Shown: positions 1-5,088 of the stretch, piece by piece | How the letters are laid out: each line of letters starts with the position of its first letter | How positions within the stretch are numbered: position 1 is the first letter of the stretch | NCBI GenBank assembly: GCA_029077775.1 | Contig: JAQNCU010000153.1 | Span: 1-7,027 of the forward strand | Origin: Acidocella sp. | Lineage (GTDB): Bacteria > Pseudomonadota > Alphaproteobacteria > Acetobacterales > Acetobacteraceae | DNA length: 7,027 bases | Reading direction: 5' to 3' | Notes under the pieces: model-generated | Databases searched by the model: none | Told to the model about the DNA's origin: nothing | The model's input: the letters and a program-made list of their open reading frames with translations, nothing else | Translations under genes and position numbers: made by a program

Positions 1-2
1 TT

Positions 3-155
3 AAGGATGAGGAGGGTTATTTTTACGTGGCCCTGGTGGTCGCGGGGCGTAATATGCCGGAGCGTCGGTCGGGGTTCGCGTCATCAAAAATGTACGGGGG
101 ATCGATTGGTTTATTCAGGCACAACCGTATCAAATTACCATTTGATCCTGTCTAA
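3..155 (+). CDS. Possible C-terminal end of an unidentified protein (cut by window edge)
   Basis: A plus-strand frame is open from the left border and ends at TAA 153-155, giving 50 residues that start KDEEGYFYVALVVAGRN and finish KLPFDPV. The first ~26 codons mostly end in G or C, as expected for coding DNA of this GC-rich genome, and the composition (hydrophobic EGYFYVALVVAG, then a basic stretch) is protein-like. I do not recognise the family. If real, it converges on the glycosyltransferase gene and overlaps its 3' end by 21 nt. A minus-strand frame across the same bases (about 30-150) is also open and shares the same third codon positions, so GC3 cannot decide between them. The short length and missing upstream sequence make this tentative; it could also be a gene remnant at the edge of an acquired block. 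Confidence 0.3.
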   Translation, partial: KDEEGYFYVALVVAGRNMPERRSGFASSKMYGGSIGLFRHNRIKLPFDPV

Positions 156-1301
156 AAGACCTAAAACCTCCTCGATTGGCACGGACATTGTTAACTGATC
201 AGGATGAAGTCCTTGCGTCGTTTCATCCTCGTTACCGAAAACTAAATCGTATTCAACCCCGCACAAAGCTGATAGCCGCCTGTAACAGTAGTTCTGATAA
301 CTCGGGTTATGCAATTCAAGTAACTTTGCATCTCGCTGGCAAAACCCGATATTTGTTAAGCCCGCGCCATGCTGACCAACAATAACGTCCGCTTGAGCAA
401 ATAAACTAATTTGTTCCCGGAAAGAAAGATTTGATAATATAATGGTGCTAAAGCCACGCTTAAAGAGTGCATCGGCAAGTTCATTTTCATTAGATAATTT
501 TCTTCTACCAGTGTCTGATCTCGAAATGAAAATTTTCTTTGGACCTGAATATCCACGAATAACCAGAAGATCGCGCAATATTCTAAATGTTTCGAGTACG
601 GTATAATTAGGGTTTAGACCAATTCCACCGATAGGCTCGGGATAAAAAAGTTCGTTGACATGAATTTTTGAAAATTTCTCGAGAATAAAATGTGGAAACT
701 TAAGGTATTTTGCTAACGATTTTGCCGATAAAATTTGATATTCCTGGGATATTGGAGGAAAAAGAATGGCTGGCGTTTTTTCCATTTTCACGTAGCGCGT
801 ATAAAGAAATGCTGTATACAATTTGGGTAGGAATAATACGAGCCAATGGTAATAATTGTCAGGAATGCCGTGGTGACACGATAGTGCAAAATCTACATTT
901 TGAGGCTGGGCTTCATTAACAATGTTCCATGATGATGTTCCATTTTTAAAAATAGAATTTTCGAAATAGTGAAGGGGGAAATGAGATGTTGTTTCTTTCG
1001 CTAAATACCCATCGATCGTGACCAGACCATAACCTGTATGTATGATACAATCAGATAATCGGTAAATACATGGCCGAAACGTGGGATATTGCCCAATATC
1101 CCAGGTGTCCGAATTATTGGGTTTTGGTAGAACAATTTCTCTATTTTCAAATCCGTGACTTGAGACATCTACGTTGAATGTGGTAAATTCAAATTTTGAT
1201 ATTCTTTTTTCCAGTTTTTCTATTTTTCCAATTTCATCAAAGTATGACCAATTATATTGGGTACCGAATTGATGTTCTTGCGATAAAGTTGGAATGATCA
1301 T
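135..1301 (-). CDS. GT61 (DUF563)-type glycosyltransferase
   Basis: A 388-residue protein with the marks of the GT61/DUF563 glycosyltransferases, which transfer sugars such as xylose or GlcNAc onto glycans. Seen: NYYHWL at residues 149-154, inside a segment (137-165) typical of the start of the domain; KIFISR followed by RRKLSNENEL at 256-275; and the family signature ADVIVGQHGAGLTNIGFC at 304-321, followed by LELHNP at 328-333. No signal peptide or membrane segment is evident, so it probably acts in the cytoplasm. The N-terminal ~130 residues are variable and unrecognised. The ATG at 1299-1301 is the only good start, but no Shine-Dalgarno precedes it; the leader is pyrimidine- and A/T-rich. 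It is the last gene of the sulfotransferase/acetyltransferase set, 66 nt after its neighbour. Two sampled 60-nt stretches are 27% GC, far below the flanks, which suggests transfer. Donor and acceptor sugars cannot be read from the sequence. Confidence 0.85.
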   Translation of the reverse strand: MIIPTLSQEHQFGTQYNWSYFDEIGKIEKLEKRISKFEFTTFNVDVSSHGFENREIVLPKPNNSDTWDIGQYPTFRPCIYRLSDCIIHTGYGLVTIDGYLAKETTSHFPLHYFENSIFKNGTSSWNIVNEAQPQNVDFALSCHHGIPDNYYHWLVLFLPKLYTAFLYTRYVKMEKTPAILFPPISQEYQILSAKSLAKYLKFPHFILEKFSKIHVNELFYPEPIGGIGLNPNYTVLETFRILRDLLVIRGYSGPKKIFISRSDTGRRKLSNENELADALFKRGFSTIILSNLSFREQISLFAQADVIVGQHGAGLTNIGFCQRDAKLLELHNPSYQNYCYRRLSALCGVEYDLVFGNEDETTQGLHPDQLTMSVPIEEVLGLLDRIKW

Positions 1302-1367
1302 TACGAAAATAGAGAGTAATTGAAATTGATGAATAATAGAGAAAGATGGAAATTATTTTTTTTATCA
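1302..1367 (-). other. AT-rich spacer between acetyltransferase and glycosyltransferase genes
   Basis: These 66 nt are very AT-rich and include a run of eight T on the plus strand (A on the transcribed strand) just after the acetyltransferase stop. An 8-bp direct repeat, AATAGAGA, occurs at 1308-1315 and 1335-1342. I see no stable hairpin that would terminate transcription, no convincing -35/-10 pair and no Shine-Dalgarno, so read-through from the upstream gene is the simplest reading. Confidence 0.4.
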
Positions 1368-2117
1368 TTATGCATCTGGGTTTATACCAAGCAAAATGTC
1401 AGCCAGGCTAACTTTCTCTGGACGGTAGGGTGATACTGTTGCGTGATAGTTTTTTAATGCGCCGATTGCTCCAACAGGATCCGTCATGTCTATATCTCGA
1501 AGTTGCCATGGCGCATAATCCCACCATTTTACATCGAGCATCGGCTGAATTAGATCTTCCGCAATACGGTACTTTCTAATAATCGCGGGATTGCCAGCAA
1601 CAACAGCGTAGGCGGGCACATCTTTCACCACAACCGCATTCGCGGCAATGATGGCACCATGCCCGATGGTCACGCCAGGACGGATAAAGGCCCCATGGCC
1701 GATATAAACATCGTTGCCTATTTTTGTGGTTTTCAACTGGGTGGCAATTTTGCCGGGCGGCAAAGACGGAGAGAAATTATGGTACAATGAGGCTCCGTCG
1801 AATTTTTCGCCAACCCGGAACAAGTTTGCCATATAAAAAGCCGGGCTCGTTGAGACCCAGTTGGTTGGATGGTCGCCCCGACCGATTTGGACGTCTTCAC
1901 CTATGGATGTGTACCGGCCTATCTCGACATTGAAATAAAATCCGCGAACGGCATAGCTGAACGCCCCCATTTGCAGGGCATAATTAATATGCATCCATTT
2001 AATGCTGCATGGCGGCTCAAAGATAAGGTTCTCGGCAATATCCGCGCCCGGTCCATGTAATACTTCCAGGCCAGCATCCGCTAATTTAGTCAATATATCT
2101 TGAGTAAGCCGTATCAT
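1368..2117 (-). CDS. CatB-like hexapeptide-repeat (LbH) O-acetyltransferase
   Basis: A 249-residue acetyltransferase of the left-handed beta-helix class, closest in architecture to the xenobiotic/CatB-type enzymes that move acetyl from acetyl-CoA to a hydroxyl group. Seen: a first set of hexapeptide turns at about residues 52-80 (VEIGRYTSIGEDVQIGRG); then GDHPTNWVST at 81-90, whose His83 sits where CatB enzymes have their catalytic histidine; an inserted loop at 93-130; and a second run of turns at 132-178 (IGNDVYIGHGAFIRPGVTIG) ending in the classic VVAGNPA (172-178). The C-terminal 70 residues, with WW at 198-199, cap the helix. Active enzymes of this class are trimers. It lies between a sulfotransferase and a glycosyltransferase, so acetylation of a sugar in a surface glycan is far more likely than drug resistance. 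The start is supported by a strong AGGAG, and translation is probably coupled to the upstream gene. A sampled 60 nt is 48% GC. Confidence 0.88.
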   Translation of the reverse strand: MIRLTQDILTKLADAGLEVLHGPGADIAENLIFEPPCSIKWMHINYALQMGAFSYAVRGFYFNVEIGRYTSIGEDVQIGRGDHPTNWVSTSPAFYMANLFRVGEKFDGASLYHNFSPSLPPGKIATQLKTTKIGNDVYIGHGAFIRPGVTIGHGAIIAANAVVVKDVPAYAVVAGNPAIIRKYRIAEDLIQPMLDVKWWDYAPWQLRDIDMTDPVGAIGALKNYHATVSPYRPEKVSLADILLGINPDA

Positions 2118-2126
2118 GTGAATAAT

Positions 2127-2131
2127 CTCCT
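2127..2131 (-). promoter_or_regulatory. Ribosome binding site of the acetyltransferase gene
   Basis: The minus strand reads GAGAGGAGA about 9 nt before the ATG at 2115-2117, a near-ideal Shine-Dalgarno. It abuts and partly overlaps the TGA stop (2133-2135) of the sulfotransferase gene, so ribosomes finishing that gene can re-initiate here. This fixes the start and supports a joint transcript. Confidence 0.8.
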
Positions 2132-2132
2132 C

Positions 2133-2924
2133 TCAAGCAAGGGCCAGCAGCGATTGACGCAAATACTGCTCTCGCCAATCGTCATTTGTAGAATTCGCCT
2201 GCTTTTCCAGTGTCAGTTTAGCGCCGTTGATTGTTAGATCTGATATATCGAGATATTGCCCGAGATATTTAATTACTGATTCTGTATCGGCGACCAGATG
2301 CTCATAATACACATAGGCCGGAACAATGCCATTGCGGGAAAAAAATAGGCTGAATTGCTTGTAGGATTCACATATATCCTCGATGATCGTCGTCAGTTCG
2401 TCGGCATTGAAACTCAGCGTGCGTGCAGCCACCGCATCAGGCGTGGTGGACATGAATTTGCCGGTCTGAAACGCAATACCGTGAGAGATCGCTTGGCCAA
2501 GTTTGTCGCCACGCTCGATCACGACAAACCGGCTGCGGCTTATGATTTGATCCAGGATTCCGGCGCGGGCGAGCAGTTCAATATGCGTAGAGGCGGCCTT
2601 GACCATCACCAAACCATTGCGCGCGGTTTGCCGGACCAGGAATGAGATGTAGTCATGGAAAGATCTTAAATTCCGCCGCTGCGCATGTTCTATTACGGTA
2701 TCGAAGTTTAAGTTCTCACCAGCCTCGGGCAGTTTTCCGTCCGAGGAGAGGATCTCCGCGAGATAGTTCGAGCCACAACGATTGGTGAAACAAATGAAAA
2801 TAAACCGCAAATCTGGTGAAATGTCAGCCGGACGGTTTTCAAGACTGCCGAAATACGCAGTTATTTTGTCAAGATGTTCGTTAGAAACAACCTCAGGTAT
2901 ATAAAGGGAAGGTAAAGGGGCCAT
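2133..2924 (-). CDS. Stf0-type PAPS-dependent sulfotransferase
   Basis: A 263-residue protein with the layout of Stf0 sulfotransferases, which transfer sulfate from 3'-phosphoadenylyl sulfate (PAPS) to a sugar hydroxyl; the founding mycobacterial enzyme makes trehalose-2-sulfate. Seen: FIFICFTNRCGSNYLAEIL at 41-59, the 5'-phosphosulfate-binding loop after the first strand (family form RSGST; here RCGSN); EAGENLNFD at 67-75, matching the PGE(Y/F)F region; VMVKA at 106-110; RGDKLGQAIS at 138-147, matching the R-x-D-x3-QA-x-S 3'-phosphate site; and QANSTNDDW near the C-terminus (242-250), matching the conserved end of the family. No membrane segment, so cytoplasmic. It is the first gene of the three-gene AT-rich set and has its own candidate promoter. 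GC is uneven (57% and 37% in two sampled 60-nt stretches). The acceptor is unknown; a surface polysaccharide or lipid is inferred from its neighbours. Confidence 0.85.
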   Translation of the reverse strand: MAPLPSLYIPEVVSNEHLDKITAYFGSLENRPADISPDLRFIFICFTNRCGSNYLAEILSSDGKLPEAGENLNFDTVIEHAQRRNLRSFHDYISFLVRQTARNGLVMVKAASTHIELLARAGILDQIISRSRFVVIERGDKLGQAISHGIAFQTGKFMSTTPDAVAARTLSFNADELTTIIEDICESYKQFSLFFSRNGIVPAYVYYEHLVADTESVIKYLGQYLDISDLTINGAKLTLEKQANSTNDDWREQYLRQSLLALA

Positions 2925-2932
2925 AACCTCGC

Positions 2933-2960
2933 ATTATATTGTGTATTCAAAACGAATCAA
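2933..2960 (-). promoter_or_regulatory. Sigma70-like promoter of the glycan-modification genes
   Basis: On the minus strand a TTGATT -35 box (2955-2960) is followed after 16 bp by a perfect TATAAT -10 box (2933-2938). Only 8 nt separate the -10 box from the ATG of the sulfotransferase, so the expected transcription start falls at or within a few bases of the start codon. A GAGG at 2927-2930 ends only 2 nt before the ATG, too close for normal Shine-Dalgarno use. It would let the three genes be transcribed independently of icd. Confidence 0.55.
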
Positions 2961-2988
2961 CGCCCCTTTGCATGATTCACCGCAGGCG

Positions 2989-3003
2989 ATGGCCTCAGGC
3001 CAT
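2989..3003. other. Small inverted repeat over the icd stop codon
   Basis: ATGGCC and GGCCAT flank the 3-nt TCA (the icd stop, TGA on the coding strand) as a perfect 6-bp inverted repeat. The transcript could fold a short GC hairpin right at the end of icd, but no U-tract follows, so it is not a canonical intrinsic terminator. It may protect the mRNA end or be chance. Confidence 0.3.
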
Positions 3004-4209
3004 TGCGGCTCTTAAATTCGCGTCGATTTTGTCCAGAAAATCCTGGGTGTTCAGCCACGGCGCATCCCGGCCCACCAGCAGCGCCAGGTCTTTGGTCATG
3101 AAACCAGCCTCCACGGTCTCCACGCAAACCCTCTCCAGCGTCTCGGCAAAGGCGGTAACATCCGGGGTATCATCGAACTGCCCGCGATAGATCAGCCCGC
3201 GGGTCCAGGCGAAGATGCTGGCTATCGGGTTGGTCGAGGTCTGGCGGCCCTTCTGATGGTCGCGGAAGTGCCGGGTTACTGTACCGTGCGCGGCCTCTGA
3301 TTCCACGGTTTTCCCGTCCGGGCTGAGCAGTACCGAGGTCATGAGCCCCAGGCTGCCGAAACCCTGCGCCACGATGTCAGACTGCACGTCGCCGTCATAA
3401 TTTTTGCACGCCCAAACATACCCGCCGGTCCATTTCAGGGCGCTGGCCACCATGTCGTCGATCAGCCTGTGCTCATAGGTGATCCCCGCCGCATCGAACC
3501 GGGTTTTGAACTCTGCGTCGAAAATCTCCTGAAAGGCATCCTTGAACATGCCGTCATAGGCCTTCAGAATGGTGTTTTTGGTGGAAAGATAGACCGGATA
3601 TTTGCGGGTCAGCCCGTAATTGAAGCTGGCGCGGGCAAAACCCTGGATCGAGGCCAAGGTGTTGTGCATGCCCATCGCCACGCCGGGGCCTTTGAAATCG
3701 TGCACATCCAGCAACATGGGCGCGCTGCCATCGGTGGGGTGGTATGTCAGCTGCACCTTGCCCGGGCCGGGGATCTTGGTCTCGGTCGCGCGGTAGATGT
3801 CACCATACGCATGGCGGCCGATCACGATCGGCTCAGACCAGTGCGGCACCAGACGGGGGACGTTTTTGCAGATGATCGGCTCGCGGAAAATCGTGCCGTC
3901 CAGCACGTTGCGGATGGTGCCGTTCGGGCTGCGCCACATTTTTTTAAGGTTGAATTCTTTCACCCGCGCCTCATCAGGGGTGATTGTCGCGCATTTCACC
4001 CCCACGCCATATTGCTTGGTCGCATAGGCAGCATCCAGGGTCACTTTGTCATCGGTCTGGTCCCGATACTCGATCCCGAGGTCGAAATATTTCAGGTCGA
4101 TGTCCAAATAGGGCAGGATCAGCTTCTCTTTGATGAAGCCCCAGATAATCCGGGTCATCTCGTCGCCGTCCATCTCCACAACCGGGGTTTTGACCTTGAT
4201 TTTCGCCAT
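2995..4209 (-). CDS. icd: NADP-dependent isocitrate dehydrogenase (eukaryote-like type)
   Basis: Oxidative decarboxylation of isocitrate to 2-oxoglutarate with NADP+ in the TCA cycle; a cytoplasmic homodimer needing Mg2+ or Mn2+. The 404 residues align in register with human IDH1 over the active site: Ser94 in RSPNGTIRN (93-101), Arg100, Arg109, Arg132 in GRHAYGD (131-137) and Tyr139. The catalytic lysine is Lys211 in STKNT; the metal ligands are Asp252 in IDDMVA and the aspartates of NYDGDVQSD (270-278). The NADP-binding region is SEAAHGTVTRHF (304-315) followed by TSTNPIASIFAW (324-335). This is the subfamily shared by mitochondria and alphaproteobacteria, not the E. coli type. Full length, intact. 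AAGGA lies 8 nt before the ATG. A sampled 60 nt is 68% GC, typical of the core genome. It is divergent from pyrE; the AT-rich set follows on the same strand 70 nt after its stop. Confidence 0.97.
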   Translation of the reverse strand: MAKIKVKTPVVEMDGDEMTRIIWGFIKEKLILPYLDIDLKYFDLGIEYRDQTDDKVTLDAAYATKQYGVGVKCATITPDEARVKEFNLKKMWRSPNGTIRNVLDGTIFREPIICKNVPRLVPHWSEPIVIGRHAYGDIYRATETKIPGPGKVQLTYHPTDGSAPMLLDVHDFKGPGVAMGMHNTLASIQGFARASFNYGLTRKYPVYLSTKNTILKAYDGMFKDAFQEIFDAEFKTRFDAAGITYEHRLIDDMVASALKWTGGYVWACKNYDGDVQSDIVAQGFGSLGLMTSVLLSPDGKTVESEAAHGTVTRHFRDHQKGRQTSTNPIASIFAWTRGLIYRGQFDDTPDVTAFAETLERVCVETVEAGFMTKDLALLVGRDAPWLNTQDFLDKIDANLRAAMA

Positions 4210-4291
4210 TTTGGGATTCCTTGATGCGCCGGGGCCTCTGTATCACCCTGGCGGCATGAGACAACCCTGCGCCGCCCGCCGCATGGACGGG

Positions 4292-4306
4292 TCGCGCCCG
4301 GCGCGA
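4292..4306. promoter_or_regulatory. 15-bp GC palindrome in the icd-pyrE divergent intergenic region
   Basis: TCGCGCC and GGCGCGA form perfect 7-bp arms around one central C. The element sits between the divergent icd and pyrE genes, 35 nt before the pyrE start, where an operator could act on one or both genes. No convincing sigma70 boxes were found for either gene; a weak TTGTCT with a poor -10 is present on the icd side. The site may be a repressor operator or a chance product of very GC-rich DNA. Confidence 0.3.
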
Positions 4307-4327
4307 TAGGAAATCACCCAGGCGGGC

Positions 4328-4333
4328 AGGGAG
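4328..4333 (+). promoter_or_regulatory. Ribosome binding site that selects the pyrE start
   Basis: AGGGAG lies just upstream of three consecutive in-frame starts: GTG 4335, ATG 4338 and ATG 4341. Spacing from the end of the motif is 1, 4 and 7 nt respectively, so the third one (4341) has the usual distance. Confidence 0.5.
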
Positions 4334-4340
4334 CGTGATG

Positions 4341-5081
4341 ATGAGCGGGCGAATGGCGGCAAAAATCGACTGGGCGAGCGACTGGGACCGCGATGCGGCT
4401 TTGACGACGGCCCGCCTGCTGTTGGAGATCAAGGCCGTCAACTTCCGGCCGGAAAAGCCCTATACCCTCACTTCGGGCTGGAAATCGCCTGTTTACATCG
4501 ATTGCCGCAAGATCATTTTCTTCCCCCGTGCGCGCGCCAAAATCTGTGACCTCGCGGTTGAGAAAATCGCCCGGCATGTCGGGTATGAGGCCATCCAGGC
4601 CGTGGCGGGCGGGGAGACAGCGGGCATTCCCTTCGCGGCCTGGATCGCTGAGCGGATGGGCGCGCCCATGGCTTATATCCGCAAGCAACCCAAGGGCTTC
4701 GGGCGCAATTCATTGATCGAGGGTGATGTGCCGGAGGGCATGAACACATTGCTGGTCGAGGATCTGACCACCGATGGCGGCTCCAAAATCGCTTTCGCGA
4801 AGGCGCTGCGCGATGCGGGCGCCATCTGCAACCACACATTCGTGGTGTTTTTCTACGGCGTGTTTCCTGGCAGCTTCGAGACCCTGGCGAAAATGGACAT
4901 CACATTGCACCATCTATGCACCTGGTGGGATGTGCTGGAGGCCGCGAAGGACCAGCCCTATTTCTCGGATACGGCGCTGGCCGGTGTGCGCAAATTCCTG
5001 GAAAACCCCATGGCGTGGTCCGCCGCGCATGGCGGGGTCGCCACGGAGGAAGAGGCTTTGGCCCGCAAGCTCGGCAAATAG
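4341..5081 (+). CDS. pyrE: Orotate phosphoribosyltransferase
   Basis: Joins orotate to PRPP to make orotidine 5'-phosphate, the fifth step of UMP synthesis; cytoplasmic dimer. In the 246-residue form: the orotate-side motif TLTSGWKSPVYIDCRK at 42-57; FPRAR at 61-65; VAGGETAGIPFAAWIA (88-103); the flexible catalytic loop YIRKQPKGFGR at 112-122; and the PRPP-binding signature LLVEDLTTDGGSK at 137-149 (two acidic residues, then T-T-x-G-G-S). It is longer than the 213-residue E. coli enzyme because of a C-terminal tail rich in Trp, Ala and Glu (about 195-246), and its loop has GFG where many have DHG; I believe both are usual in alphaproteobacteria. GTG 4335, ATG 4338 and ATG 4353 are alternative starts; ribosome-site spacing favours 4341. 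It heads a plus-strand cluster, 7 nt before the FAD dehydrogenase. Confidence 0.94.
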   Translation: MSGRMAAKIDWASDWDRDAALTTARLLLEIKAVNFRPEKPYTLTSGWKSPVYIDCRKIIFFPRARAKICDLAVEKIARHVGYEAIQAVAGGETAGIPFAAWIAERMGAPMAYIRKQPKGFGRNSLIEGDVPEGMNTLLVEDLTTDGGSKIAFAKALRDAGAICNHTFVVFFYGVFPGSFETLAKMDITLHHLCTWWDVLEAAKDQPYFSDTALAGVRKFLENPMAWSAAHGGVATEEEALARKLGK

Positions 5082-5088
5082 CCCCGCC

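Noticed and set aside
1302..1350. Direct repeat AATAGAGA as an insertion-site duplication
   Set aside because: The copies are only 27 nt apart in very AT-rich DNA with no mobile element between them; chance is enough.
1368..2117. Chloramphenicol resistance gene
   Set aside because: The fold and His83 fit the CatB class, but the glycan-gene neighbours make sugar acetylation the better reading.
2925..2994. Intrinsic terminator between icd and the sulfotransferase gene
   Set aside because: A short inverted repeat exists at the icd stop, but no U-tract follows it on the transcribed strand.
3469..4224. 251-residue open frame on the plus strand across icd
   Set aside because: It is antisense to the full-length, well-conserved icd. 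Long antisense frames are common opposite GC-rich genes; its composition (rich in His, Arg, Gly, Ala) shows no domain.
4049..4688. Overlapping minus-strand frames (4049-4441, 4314-4688) in the icd-pyrE region
   Set aside because: They lie over icd in another frame or antisense to pyrE and have low-complexity Arg/Ala/Pro-rich translations.
4774..5088. N-terminal extension of the dehydrogenase into pyrE
   Set aside because: The extension is out of frame inside pyrE, is rich in Arg, Trp and Cys, and has no similarity to the family; the conserved protein starts at 5089.
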